From Citreicoccus inhibens (GTDB lineage: Bacteria; Myxococcota; Myxococcia; Myxococcales; Myxococcaceae), in contig NZ_JAHNZT010000011.1 in the NCBI RefSeq assembly GCF_019039035.1, positions 62,001-126,000 of the forward strand: 64,000 nucleotides of DNA, given 5' to 3'. Position 1 is the first letter of the stretch, and each line of letters starts with the position of its first letter. The notes under the pieces are model-generated. The model did no database searches and was not told the origin of the DNA. It saw only the letters and a list, made by a program, of their open reading frames with translations. Shown here one piece after another: positions 1 through 7,765 of the stretch. A program made the position numbers and the translations under genes.

Positions 1-61
1 CGCAGCCCAGCAGGAGCAGCAGCGCGGCGAGTCCAGGGAGGGACACGCGTGGATGCGTCAT
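1..61 (-). CDS. Lipoprotein, N-terminal fragment cut by window edge
   Basis: Only the first 20 codons are inside the window. They encode a typical type II signal peptide: MTHPR, then a Leu/Ala-rich core ending in a lipobox-like LLGC, so the Cys at residue 20 would be lipidated after export. A purine-rich GAGGGGG lies directly before the ATG. The gene starts 49 bp after the stop of the next minus-strand lipoprotein, so the two are probably co-transcribed. The mature protein is outside the window and its function cannot be judged. The lipoprotein call rests only on the signal peptide. Confidence 0.6.
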   Translation of the reverse strand, partial: MTHPRVSLPGLAALLLLLGC

Positions 62-110
62 CCCCCTCGCATCGCCAACGCCGCCGAGGGCGCGAGGCCC
101 CCTGATGGAC

Positions 111-578
111 TCAGTGCGCGGGCGCATCGGGTGTCGCCGAGACATGGGGGCAGGCCCGGGTGAGGCGCTCCTTCCGTTCGCAATGACATGCACACGACGT
201 GGGGCTGAAGCAGGCGTCTATCTGCTTGGGCTGGGCGCAGTCGCACTCGGGGCGGGCTGGCATCTCGCGCAGCTCTTGCTCCGCGCGACGCGAGCAGGGA
301 TCGCAGGGGGCGCAGTCGCTCGGGCAGGCGTCCTGCGACGCCGCCTCGGAGTTGTACCAGGGCTGGACCGAGCCGGCCTCAGCGCCACCTGTCCAGCTTC
401 GGACCGTGCAACCTCCAGGAGAGGGGTCGCAGCATCTCGCGCAGCCAGACTCGTCGGGCGCGCGGCAAGCCCGCGGCGCCGAGGCCCCCGGAGGTTCGGA
501 GGGCTTCTCTTCGGGCGTGTGCTTGCATCCCGTCACGCACAGCCACAGCACGGCCCAGCACCACCATGAGCGGGACAT
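111..578 (-). CDS. Cysteine-rich hypothetical lipoprotein
   Basis: This 155-residue protein opens with a signal peptide (MSRSWWCWAVLWLCVTGC) whose lipobox places the lipidated Cys at residue 18. A Pro/Glu-rich linker follows. The mature part holds 16 further cysteines, many as CC, CxxC or CxC pairs, suggesting a small disulfide-stabilised or metal-binding exported protein. An AGGAGG sequence sits about 5 nt before the ATG and fixes the start. It lies upstream of the edge-truncated lipoprotein in a likely operon. I recognise no named family. A secreted Cys-rich domain is all that can be supported. Confidence 0.65.
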   Translation of the reverse strand: MSRSWWCWAVLWLCVTGCKHTPEEKPSEPPGASAPRACRAPDESGCARCCDPSPGGCTVRSWTGGAEAGSVQPWYNSEAASQDACPSDCAPCDPCSRRAEQELREMPARPECDCAQPKQIDACFSPTSCACHCERKERLTRACPHVSATPDAPAH

Positions 579-712
579 CGTTCCTCCTCGGATGGGCGCC
601 AGGTCCTCGCGGCGCAGGCGGGGTGTAGCAGGCAGGGCTTCGCGCGAGCGACCCGGTTGGCAAACAAGGGTGAAGCGGGCAACGTTGGCGTACTCCTCAC
701 GCCGTCCCCTTC

Positions 713-1987
713 ATGATCGCCAACCTCCACAACGCCGACATCCCTCGCCCTGTCATCGAGGTCATCTCCCGCCTGCGCGAGCTGGGCCACGCCGTCTACC
801 TGGTGGGCGGCTGCGTCCGAGACATGGTCCGGCAGGTCCAGCCCAAGGACTTCGATGTCGCCACGAGCGCGCTGCCTCAGGAGGTCCAGGCCGCGTTCCG
901 CAAGGTGATTCCCACGGGTATTCAGCACGGCACCGTCACGGTCGTGACGGGTGGCAACCACGTGGAGGTGACCACCTTCCGATCGGAGGGCGACTACCTG
1001 GATGGCCGGCGTCCCAGCTCCGTGGCGTTCGAGCGGGACATCGTGAAGGACCTGTCCCGGCGCGACTTCACCATCAACGCGATGGCCTACAACCCGCTCG
1101 ACCGTGAGCTGGTGGATCCGTTCGAAGGGCAGAAGGATCTCCAGGCCCAGCTCATTCGCTGCGTGGGCTCGGCTCAGGAGCGCTTCTCCGAGGATGGACT
1201 TCGGCCGCTGCGCGCGGTGCGCTTCGCCGCCGTGCTGGGCTTCACGCTCGACGCGTCCACGCGCGATGCCATCCCCGCAACGTTGGACGTGTTCCGCAAG
1301 GTGGCGCTGGAGCGCGTGCGCGAGGAGTTCGTGAAGCTGCTCATGTCGCCCCGCGCGGAGAGCGGGCTGCTGTTGCTCGAGCAGACCGGATTGCTCGACG
1401 TGTTCCTCCCCGAACTGGCGCGGGCCGAGCCCGAGGTTGCGCGGCAAGCACGGCACGCGGCGCAGGTGGCGGCGCATGCGCAGGAGATCCGGCTCGCGGC
1501 GCTGCTCGCGGACCTGAGCACCGGGCCGCACGCGCGCGACCTCTGTCTGCGCCTCAAGTTCTCCAACAAGGCGGCGGACCTGGTCGGGCTCCTGGTGGAG
1601 CACGCGAAGCTGGAGGCTCGGCTGGAGGACTCGGATCCCGCGCTGCGGCGGCTGCTTGCGCGGTTGGGCGTGCCTCAGCTCCCGGACTTGCTGGCGGTGG
1701 CCCGCGCGAGGGTGGAGGCCCGAGCCCCCGAGCTGCGGCCCGCGCTGGAGCAGCTCGGCGCGCGACTGGAGGCGATCGCCGCCACGAAGCCGCCCCTGGT
1801 GGCCAGGGATCTGGCGCTCACGGGCAAGGACATCATGGCCACGCTGGGGGTGAGCCCTTCGCCCATTGTCGGCGAGGCGACGCGGTTCCTGGTGGAGGCG
1901 GTGCTCGACGACCCATCGCTCAACACCCCCGAGCGGCTCCAGGACGCGCTGCGAAACTGGAGGTCGCGTCCGACGGGCGGCGCCTGA
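713..1987 (+). CDS. cca: CCA tRNA nucleotidyltransferase / poly(A) polymerase family
   Basis: This 424-residue class II nucleotidyltransferase would add or repair the 3' CCA end of tRNAs in the cytoplasm, or act as a poly(A) polymerase. The signature is clear: the VGGCVRD loop at residues 31-37, the metal-binding acidic pair in KDFDVAT (46-48), the RRDFTINAM motif near 120, and the neck motif with ERFSEDGLRPLRAVRFA near 160. The C-terminal region is helical and less conserved. CCA-adding enzymes and poly(A) polymerases are hard to separate by sequence, so the symbol is tentative. It lies on the plus strand about 100 bp before mnmA, another tRNA gene. Confidence 0.88.
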   Translation: MIANLHNADIPRPVIEVISRLRELGHAVYLVGGCVRDMVRQVQPKDFDVATSALPQEVQAAFRKVIPTGIQHGTVTVVTGGNHVEVTTFRSEGDYLDGRRPSSVAFERDIVKDLSRRDFTINAMAYNPLDRELVDPFEGQKDLQAQLIRCVGSAQERFSEDGLRPLRAVRFAAVLGFTLDASTRDAIPATLDVFRKVALERVREEFVKLLMSPRAESGLLLLEQTGLLDVFLPELARAEPEVARQARHAAQVAAHAQEIRLAALLADLSTGPHARDLCLRLKFSNKAADLVGLLVEHAKLEARLEDSDPALRRLLARLGVPQLPDLLAVARARVEARAPELRPALEQLGARLEAIAATKPPLVARDLALTGKDIMATLGVSPSPIVGEATRFLVEAVLDDPSLNTPERLQDALRNWRSRPTGGA

Positions 1988-2074
1988 GGGGGGAGCCCCG
2001 GCCAGGCGAGCAGGGGAGGGGGAATCGCGCTGCCCCCAAGTCCTCTGCCCGTGCGCGCGGGCCCGCGTGCGTGT

Positions 2075-2082
2075 AGGAAGGA
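2075..2082 (+). promoter_or_regulatory. Ribosome binding site deciding the mnmA start
   Basis: AGGAAGGA ends 4 nt before the ATG at 2087. It favours that start over the in-frame GTG at 2051, which would add 12 unconserved residues ahead of the [10 protein letters not shown] start typical of the family. Confidence 0.7.
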
Positions 2083-2086
2083 CCCC

Positions 2087-3133
2087 ATGCGAGTCGTCGT
2101 TGCCATGAGCGGAGGAGTGGACTCCTCGGCCGCCGCCGCGCTCCTCAAGGAGCAGGGGCATGAGGTCATCGGTATCACCCTGCGCGTGTGGTCCTACGAG
2201 GACAACGCGAAGTGCGGGAGCTGCTGCAGTCCCGATGACATCGATGACGCGCGCGCGGTGGCGAACACGCTCGGCATTCCGTTCTACGTCGCGAACGCGG
2301 AGGAGATCTTCCAGGAGCGCGTGGTCAGCCCGTTCGTCCAGTCATACCTGGGTGGGCGCACCCCCATCCCGTGCGTCGCTTGCAACCGCGACGTGAAGTT
2401 CAACTACCTCCTCAAGCGAGCGCGCGCGCTCGGGGCCCGGCTGGCCACGGGGCACTACGCCCAGGTCGAAGAGGTGGGGGGCCGCTACGTCCTGCGGCGC
2501 GCGGTGGATGCCGCCAAGGACCAGAGCTACTTCCTCTTCACGTTGGGCCAGGAGGAGCTGCGCGACGTGCTCTTCCCCGTGGGGCACCTCACCAAGCCCG
2601 AGGTGCGCGTCATCGCCGAGCGGCACCAGCTCCCTACGAGCCACAAGCCGGAGAGCATGGAGATCTGCTTCGTGCCGGACGGCGACTACGCGGGCTTCGT
2701 GGAGAAGGTGGCGGGCCCGCAGCCCGAGGGCGACATCGTGGACGCGTCCGGCACCGTGCTCGGGACGCACCAGGGCATCCACCGCTACACCGTGGGGCAA
2801 CGTCGGGGCCTCAACCTCGGCGGTGGAGAAGTGCGCTACGTCCAGCGTCTGGAGCCCGACACGAACCGCGTGGTGGTGGGGCCGGCGGAGGGCTCCGCGC
2901 GCGACACGTTCGGCCTGCTCCAACCCCACTGGGTGGACGCGGTGCCGCCGCCGGAGCAGACCGTGGAGGTTCGGATCCGGCATCGGCATGCGGGTGCGGC
3001 AGGTCGTGTGCAAGTGTCGCCGCACGGGCTTGTGTCAGTGAAGCTCGATGCGCCCGCGCGCGCCGTCACGCCGGGGCAGGCCGCGGTGGTGTACTCGGGA
3101 GACCGCGTGCTCGGGGGCGGGTGGATCGTCTGA
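2087..3133 (+). CDS. mnmA: tRNA-specific 2-thiouridylase MnmA
   Basis: This 348-residue enzyme thiolates U34 of tRNA-Lys, tRNA-Glu and tRNA-Gln in the cytoplasm, using ATP to adenylate the base and a persulfide relay for sulfur. The PP-loop SGGVDSS lies at residues 8-14. The catalytic cysteines are likely Cys99 (in [10 protein letters not shown]) and Cys194 (in [10 protein letters not shown]). The TGHYA motif (121-125) and the C-terminal beta-barrel region are present. Length matches the family. An extra Cys cluster, CGSCC, near 43-47 is seen in some homologues. It stands about 100 bp after cca, so the two may be co-transcribed. Confidence 0.95.
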   Translation: MRVVVAMSGGVDSSAAAALLKEQGHEVIGITLRVWSYEDNAKCGSCCSPDDIDDARAVANTLGIPFYVANAEEIFQERVVSPFVQSYLGGRTPIPCVACNRDVKFNYLLKRARALGARLATGHYAQVEEVGGRYVLRRAVDAAKDQSYFLFTLGQEELRDVLFPVGHLTKPEVRVIAERHQLPTSHKPESMEICFVPDGDYAGFVEKVAGPQPEGDIVDASGTVLGTHQGIHRYTVGQRRGLNLGGGEVRYVQRLEPDTNRVVVGPAEGSARDTFGLLQPHWVDAVPPPEQTVEVRIRHRHAGAAGRVQVSPHGLVSVKLDAPARAVTPGQAAVVYSGDRVLGGGWIV

Positions 3134-3221
3134 CCTCGCGGGTCGGCGGGGGCTCGGTGGAGGCCGCCGCGCGGTGTCGCGACACTCGCTCGGCGCACGC
3201 TTCCGCACGGGTTCCGTGAAT

Positions 3222-3250
3222 TTGACCGACCTGGGGGTGGGGCGTACCTT
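3222..3250 (+). promoter_or_regulatory. Sigma-70-type promoter for the SPOR protein
   Basis: TTGACC (3222-3227) and TACCTT (3245-3250) are separated by 17 bp, close to the housekeeping consensus. They lie in the 182-bp gap after mnmA and would start a transcript near 3257, about 60 nt before the next gene. Confidence 0.55.
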
Positions 3251-3315
3251 GCGCCCACGCTGTCGCTACAGGGCGTTACACGGCCCGTGGCGCGCACAAG
3301 AGGTCTTGCACTGCC

Positions 3316-4230
3316 ATGCGTGACGCCCATCGGATGAAGGAGAAGTTCGACGTCTCGCTCGACAACCGGCAGATCGTCAGCTTGATGATCGCCGGCATCG
3401 TCGTGATGGGGGCCGTGTTCGTGCTCGGCGTGGTGGTGGGCAAGAAGCTCGCTGGCAACGCGCAGGCCGCGGCGGCGCCCGACCTGCTGTCCGCGCTGGA
3501 TGCCAACGCGCAGGCGCTGCAAGAGGTTCAGAAGGAGCCGCCGCTCACCTTCCAGGACGAGCTGACGCGCAAGTCCACCAGCGAGCCCGCGCTCCCGCCG
3601 GCGCCCAAGCCCGCGGCCCGCGCCTCGGACAAGCCCGCCGCGAAGCCGGTCGAGAAGCCCACCCTGGCGCCGACCCCGGACCCGGACACGGGCGAGCTGC
3701 CCATGTCGGACGAGGCGCGCGTCGCCGAGAAGCCCGCCGCGCCCAAGCCGGTGCCCGTGGCCGCCAAGCCCACGGAGAAGCCGGAGCCTGTCGCCGCCAA
3801 GCCCACGGAGAAGCCGGAGCCCGTGGCCGCCAAGCCCGCCCCGAAGCCCGAGACGGTCTCCGGCAAGGTCGAGGACGCCGCCGTGCCGACCCGGACCGCG
3901 TCGCGCGAGGGGGGGGGCCTGAAGGAGGCCATCGACCGCGTCACCCAGCGCCCCGCCGAGCCGCCCAAGCCCTCCGAGGCGGTGAAGGGGGGGGCGTTCA
4001 GCCTCCAGCTCTCGGCCTTCCAGAATCGTCCAGAGGCGGACCGTTTCGCCGCCCGGTTGCGTGACCGGGGCTATGCCCCCTATATCGTCCCGGCCGAGGT
4101 GCCTGGAAAGGGCACCTGGTACCGGGTCCGCATGGGCAGCTTCGCCTCGAAGGAGGCGGCGGGTCGGTACCTGGCAGACTTCAAGCGAGAGACCCAGCTC
4201 GACGCGTTCGTGGCCGGCACGACGAACTAG
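3316..4230 (+). CDS. Inner-membrane protein with C-terminal SPOR domain
   Basis: This 304-residue protein has a short cytoplasmic N-terminus, one membrane segment (about residues 22-44, hydrophobic and ending in GVVVGKK), a long Pro/Lys/Ala-rich periplasmic linker with a tandem repeat, and a C-terminal SPOR domain (about 225-300: FSLQLSAF, WYRVRMGSF). SPOR domains bind septal peptidoglycan stripped of stem peptides, and this FtsN/DedD-like layout suggests a cell-division or cell-wall role. An internal ATG at 3334 is an alternative start; both lie after the promoter at 3222. It is followed 26 bp later by a cupin gene of unrelated function. Confidence 0.8.
   Translation: MRDAHRMKEKFDVSLDNRQIVSLMIAGIVVMGAVFVLGVVVGKKLAGNAQAAAAPDLLSALDANAQALQEVQKEPPLTFQDELTRKSTSEPALPPAPKPAARASDKPAAKPVEKPTLAPTPDPDTGELPMSDEARVAEKPAAPKPVPVAAKPTEKPEPVAAKPTEKPEPVAAKPAPKPETVSGKVEDAAVPTRTASREGGGLKEAIDRVTQRPAEPPKPSEAVKGGAFSLQLSAFQNRPEADRFAARLRDRGYAPYIVPAEVPGKGTWYRVRMGSFASKEAAGRYLADFKRETQLDAFVAGTTN
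3757..3855 (+). repeat. 33-bp tandem repeat in the SPOR protein linker
   Basis: Three in-frame 33-bp copies encode VAAKPTEKPEP, VAAKPTEKPEP and a diverged VAAKPAPKPET. They extend the disordered periplasmic linker. Copy number may vary between strains through slippage. Confidence 0.75.
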
Positions 4231-4256
4231 GGCAGGGCGAGGAAGACGCAAGCACC

Positions 4257-4619
4257 ATGACGACGACGAGGCGGGTGGAGAAGCCCTGGGGCTACGAGCT
4301 GATCTGGGCTCACACCGAGCGCTACGTGGGCAAGCTGCTGCACGTGAAGCAGGGCCACAAGCTCAGCCTGCAGTACCACAACCGCAAGGATGAGACGATC
4401 CACGTGCAGAGCGGCAAGCTGCTCTTCGTCGTGGACGAGGGCCAGGGCCTCATCGAGAAGGAAATGCTTCCCGGTGAGAGCTACCACATCAAGCCCCTCA
4501 TGAAGCACCGCATGGTCGCCCTCACGGACTGCGACATCCTCGAGGTCAGCACCCCCGAGCTGGATGATGTGGTGCGGCTCGAGGACGCCTACGGCCGGAC
4601 CGGCACCAGCACTCCGTAA
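4257..4619 (+). CDS. Cupin, mannose-6-phosphate isomerase type II-like
   Basis: This 120-residue single-domain cupin begins with RVEKPWGYELIWA and continues with KLLHVKQGHKLSLQYHNRKDETIHVQSG, as in the C-terminal isomerase domain of bifunctional ManC/AlgA enzymes. Metal-ligand candidates are the His and Glu of YHNRKDE and a later His in SYHIKPLMKHRM. Stand-alone versions may interconvert mannose-6-P and fructose-6-P or act on other sugar phosphates. No nucleotidyltransferase domain is present. It is near two nucleotide-sugar epimerase genes, which fits surface-polysaccharide precursor supply. The exact substrate is not shown. Confidence 0.75.
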   Translation: MTTTRRVEKPWGYELIWAHTERYVGKLLHVKQGHKLSLQYHNRKDETIHVQSGKLLFVVDEGQGLIEKEMLPGESYHIKPLMKHRMVALTDCDILEVSTPELDDVVRLEDAYGRTGTSTP

Positions 4620-4682
4620 GAAGCAGGGCCTCGGCGCTCCCCGCACGCTCCCGCATCGTGGCGGTGAGCGCGGGGGCGCACG

Positions 4683-5312
4683 CTACTGTCGCGCGGCGCT
4701 CGGATTGCGCGTCCACTTGTCGACGTTGCCGTCGCCGTCCACGTCCTCGCCAATGCGATCGACCTGGTTGCCTTCCCAGTACTCCCAGTAGTCGACCCGG
4801 CCGTCGTGGTTGTTGTCGTTCTCCTTGCGGACCAGCACGCCTTTTTCGAAGAAGAGGAACGAGTCAGGGCGGCCATCGCCGTCGATGTCGCGCTCGCCCT
4901 TGACCTTGAGTCCCTTCTCGAAGGTGTACGTGGCGTCGACCTTGCCGTCGTAGTCCAGGTCCATGACCTCGCGGACCTTCTCGCCGTGCTCGTCGAAGTA
5001 CTGGGTGAGGTCCACCTTGCCGTCCCAGTTCAGGTCCAGCTCCTTGCGCACCACGCGCTCGCGCTCGCGGCCGTCCGGGGACTTCACCGTCACCGAGTAC
5101 GTCCACACATCCGGTGAGTGGTCGCCGTTGACGTCCATCTCCGTGACTTGCTCGTCTCGGGAGCGCTCGGGACGGATGGGCTCGGCCTTCCGGGGCCCCA
5201 GGGCACCCCCCGCGGACGCATCGTCGCGCCGGGCCCCCTTGTCGCCGCTACAACCGGGAAATACTCCCGCGGCCAGGAATCCCAACAAAATCCAACGGTT
5301 CACAGGAGACAT
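4683..5312 (-). CDS. Lipoprotein with EF-hand-like calcium-binding repeats
   Basis: The start is set at 5312, where MSPVNRWILLGFLAAGVFPGC forms a lipoprotein signal peptide; a longer frame would add 28 non-conserved residues. The 209-residue product carries at least six DxNxDGxxD-type loops (such as MDVNGDHSPD, LDLNWDGKVD, RDIDGDGRPD and EDVDGDGNVD) spaced about 20-25 residues apart, each followed by an aromatic strand. These resemble calcium-binding dockerin or thrombospondin type-3 loops. The protein is probably anchored in the envelope and folded or bridged by calcium. It is convergent with the cupin gene and divergent from the ribbon-helix-helix gene. No enzyme motif is visible. Confidence 0.7.
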   Translation of the reverse strand: MSPVNRWILLGFLAAGVFPGCSGDKGARRDDASAGGALGPRKAEPIRPERSRDEQVTEMDVNGDHSPDVWTYSVTVKSPDGRERERVVRKELDLNWDGKVDLTQYFDEHGEKVREVMDLDYDGKVDATYTFEKGLKVKGERDIDGDGRPDSFLFFEKGVLVRKENDNNHDGRVDYWEYWEGNQVDRIGEDVDGDGNVDKWTRNPSAARQ

Positions 5313-5379
5313 GCGTGCTCCGGGGCTGGCGGGGCGCTCCGTCCGCGCCGTCCGCAATCCGCGCTTCGCAGGCCACGTC

Positions 5380-5404
5380 ATTCCATATATTTTCACATAT
5401 CGCC
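5380..5404 (+). promoter_or_regulatory. AT-rich -10 region before the ribbon-helix-helix gene
   Basis: TATATT at 5386-5391 is an unusually AT-rich hexamer for this genome and lies 13 nt before the ATG. CATAT motifs on both sides of it could be operator half-sites for the ribbon-helix-helix protein itself. No convincing -35 box is seen. Autoregulation is inference. Confidence 0.35.
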
Positions 5405-5587
5405 ATGGCCCGAAAGAAGATCAGCACCACCATCTACATCACCCCGGAGCAGAACGATCTGCTCAAGGCGCTGAACCAGAAGACCAAGGTGCCCGTGGCC
5501 GAGTACATCCGCCAGGGCATCGACCTGGTCCTGGAAAAGTACAAGGCCCAGCTACCGGGGCAGGCAACCTTTGATGAGCTCTCCTGA
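5405..5587 (+). CDS. Small ribbon-helix-helix DNA-binding protein
   Basis: This 60-residue protein starts MARKKISTTIYITPEQNDLL, a basic beta-strand followed by two helices as in CopG/Arc-type repressors. The second helix includes KVPVAEYIRQGIDLVLE. It is a candidate dimeric DNA-binding regulator of unknown targets. The ATG at 5405 was chosen because the family begins just before the strand; a longer frame would add 30 residues. No Shine-Dalgarno is seen and an AT-rich segment with TATATT lies 13 nt upstream, so the mRNA leader may be very short. The epimerase gene follows 15 bp later and may be its partner in an operon. Confidence 0.7.
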   Translation: MARKKISTTIYITPEQNDLLKALNQKTKVPVAEYIRQGIDLVLEKYKAQLPGQATFDELS

Positions 5588-5602
5588 CGAGGGCTCGAAC
5601 CA

Positions 5603-6583
5603 ATGAGGCGTGACGTGACGAGCATGCATGGCAAGCGGATAGCCGTCCTGGGGGGCGCGGGGTTCGTGGGCTCGCACCTGTGTGAACGGTTGTTGGATGA
5701 CGGGGCCGCGGCGGTCTTCGCGGTGGACAACCTCATCACCGGAAACGAAGAGAACGTCCGCACGTTGAAGCCGCGGCCGGGCTTCACGTTCATGCGCCAG
5801 GACATCGTCGAGGGGCTCGAGGTGGAAGGCCCGCTCGACTACGTGTTCAACATGGCCTCGCCCGCGTCGCCCATCGACTACGCGAACCTCCCGCTGGAGA
5901 CGCTGCGCGTGGGCTCCATCGGGACGGAGAACGCGCTGAAGCTGGCCGAGCGCAAGGGCGCCGTGTTCCTCATGGCCTCCACCTCGGAGATCTACGGCGA
6001 CCCGGTGGTGCACCCGCAGCGCGAGGACTACTGGGGCAACGTCAATCCCATCGGGCCGCGCTCCGTGTACGACGAGGCCAAGCGCTACGCCGAGGCCATC
6101 ACCGCCGCCTACGGGCGCTCCCGCGGGGTGAAGACCCGCATCGTGCGCATCTTCAACACGTATGGGCCGCGCATGCGCCTCAACGACGGCCGCGTGGTGC
6201 CGGCCTTCGTGGGGCAGGCGCTCCAGGGCGAGGACTTCACCCTGTTTGGCGACGGCAGCCAGACGCGCTCGTTCTGCTACGTGAAGGACCTGGTGGACGG
6301 GCTGGTGCGCCTGGCGCTGTCGGACGTGACGGATCCGGTGAACATCGGCAACCCGCGCGAGATGACCATCCGCCAGTTCGCCGAGGCCGTGCGCGTGGCG
6401 GCGGGCGGTGGCGGCAAGCTCGTCTTCAAGCCGCTGCCCAAGGATGATCCGAAGCAGCGCCAGCCGGACATCACTCGGGCGCGCACGCTGCTGGGTTGGG
6501 AACCGAAGGTGGCCCTGGAGGATGGTCTAAGAGAGACCATCGCCTATTTCCGCGAGGTTGCCGGGCGCAGGGCCTCGGCATAG
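5603..6583 (+). CDS. UDP-glucuronate decarboxylase (UDP-xylose synthase) family
   Basis: This 326-residue extended short-chain dehydrogenase has the NAD-binding [15 protein letters not shown] glycine motif, the [10 protein letters not shown] segment, TSEIYGDP, and the active-site YDEAKRYAE with Tyr and Lys. The [17 protein letters not shown] block is typical of UDP-glucuronate decarboxylases, which make UDP-xylose for surface glycans. The N-terminus may start at 5603 or at the internal ATG 5624, seven residues later. A GalE-like epimerase follows 63 bp downstream, so the pair probably feeds polysaccharide or glycan synthesis. Substrate assignment is by motif similarity only. Confidence 0.82.
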   Translation: MRRDVTSMHGKRIAVLGGAGFVGSHLCERLLDDGAAAVFAVDNLITGNEENVRTLKPRPGFTFMRQDIVEGLEVEGPLDYVFNMASPASPIDYANLPLETLRVGSIGTENALKLAERKGAVFLMASTSEIYGDPVVHPQREDYWGNVNPIGPRSVYDEAKRYAEAITAAYGRSRGVKTRIVRIFNTYGPRMRLNDGRVVPAFVGQALQGEDFTLFGDGSQTRSFCYVKDLVDGLVRLALSDVTDPVNIGNPREMTIRQFAEAVRVAAGGGGKLVFKPLPKDDPKQRQPDITRARTLLGWEPKVALEDGLRETIAYFREVAGRRASA

Positions 6584-6646
6584 GTTGCCGCCGCAATCGA
6601 TGTGCTCAACGGTGCGGCCACGACCGGTGGCCGGGAGCGTACTGGC

Positions 6647-7591
6647 GTGAAAGTCCTGGTGACGGGCGGCGCGGGCTTCATCGGCTCGCACGTGTGTGAC
6701 GAGTTCCTCAAGGGTGGCCACGAGGTCATCGCGCTGGATGATTTGTCCGGCGGCAAGCGCGAGAACCTGGACCCCCGCGTCCGGCTCGTGGTGCACGACA
6801 TCCGCAGCCGTGAGGCCTCGGAGCTCATCAAGTCCGAGAAGCCGCAGGTCATCTGCCATCTGGCGGCGCAGATGGACGTGCGCCGCAGCGTGGAGGACCC
6901 GAGCTTCGACGCGGACGTGAACATCCGCGGCATGCTCAACCTGCTGGAGGCGGCCCGTCACGCGGGCGTGAAGAAAGTCCTCTTCAGTTCGACGGGCGGC
7001 GCCATCTATGGCGAGCAGGACCTGTTCCCCGCCCCCGAGTCGCACCCGACGCGGCCGGTGTCTCCGTACGGCGTCTCCAAGGCGTCCGGTGAGCTGTATC
7101 TGGGCTACTACCGGGCGCAGTACGGCCTGCCGTACGTGGCCCTGCGGTACGCCAACGTGTACGGCCCGCGGCAGAACCCGCATGGCGAGGCCGGCGTGGT
7201 GGCCATCTTCAGCCAGCGCCTCATCGCGGGGCAGGGCTGCACCATCTTCGGAGAGGGCAAGCAGTCGCGAGACTTCGTCTTCGGTCCGGACGTCGCTCGC
7301 GCCAACTACCTCGCCTTCGAGAGCGACTACGTCGGGGCGGTGAACATCGGCACGGGCGTGGAGACGGACATCAACCAGCTCTACAAGGCCCTGGCTGACG
7401 CCGCGGGCTCCACCCAGCCGGCCACCCACGCGCAGGGCAAGCCGGGCGAGCAGCTCCGCTCGTGCATCGACAACAGCCTGGCGAAGAAGGTGCTGGGCTG
7501 GCACCCGACGGTGGACCTGGCCGAGGGCGTGCGCCGCACCATCGCGTACTTCCGTCAGAAGGCCGCCGCACCCACCCGCGCCATGGGGTGA
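6647..7591 (+). CDS. NAD-dependent nucleotide-sugar epimerase, GalE-like
   Basis: The GTG at 6647 is preferred because it puts KVLVTGGAGFIGSHVCDEFL at the extreme N-terminus, with GGGAG about 10 nt upstream; the 15 extra residues of the longer frame look non-coding. The 314-residue enzyme has the Rossmann glycine motif, SSTGGAIYG around the catalytic Ser/Thr, and YGVSKASGELYL with the catalytic Tyr and Lys. It belongs to the UDP-glucose 4-epimerase group, though substrates in this group vary (UDP-Glc, UDP-GlcNAc, uronic acids). It is the second of two tandem epimerase-family genes. Confidence 0.8.
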   Translation: MKVLVTGGAGFIGSHVCDEFLKGGHEVIALDDLSGGKRENLDPRVRLVVHDIRSREASELIKSEKPQVICHLAAQMDVRRSVEDPSFDADVNIRGMLNLLEAARHAGVKKVLFSSTGGAIYGEQDLFPAPESHPTRPVSPYGVSKASGELYLGYYRAQYGLPYVALRYANVYGPRQNPHGEAGVVAIFSQRLIAGQGCTIFGEGKQSRDFVFGPDVARANYLAFESDYVGAVNIGTGVETDINQLYKALADAAGSTQPATHAQGKPGEQLRSCIDNSLAKKVLGWHPTVDLAEGVRRTIAYFRQKAAAPTRAMG

Positions 7592-7610
7592 AGGTCTTGA
7601 GGGTGCCCGT

Positions 7611-7636
7611 GCCGTCCTCTCCAGGCGGAGGACGGC
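7611..7636 (+). terminator. Hairpin after the epimerase gene
   Basis: GCCGTCCTC (7611-7619) and GAGGACGGC (7628-7636) form a perfect 9-bp stem with an 8-nt loop, 19 bp after the stop. A second GC-only hairpin overlaps its right arm (7635-7642 with 7661-7668). There is no T-run, so termination may be Rho-assisted. Confidence 0.45.
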
Positions 7637-7765
7637 GCGCGGTGCCCGTTGGGAACAGCGCCGCGCGCGGACGGGTTGGCTGGGCGGCGGGCGCGCTCAC
7701 GCGTAGATTTTCGCGCGGTTTGGTGTTAGCCACGCCCGCTTCGATTAGCGACGAGCGTCCCGAGC

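Noticed and set aside
533-2161. A 542-codon minus-strand open frame opposite cca
   Set aside because: Overlaps a clear plus-strand enzyme and shows no family motif.
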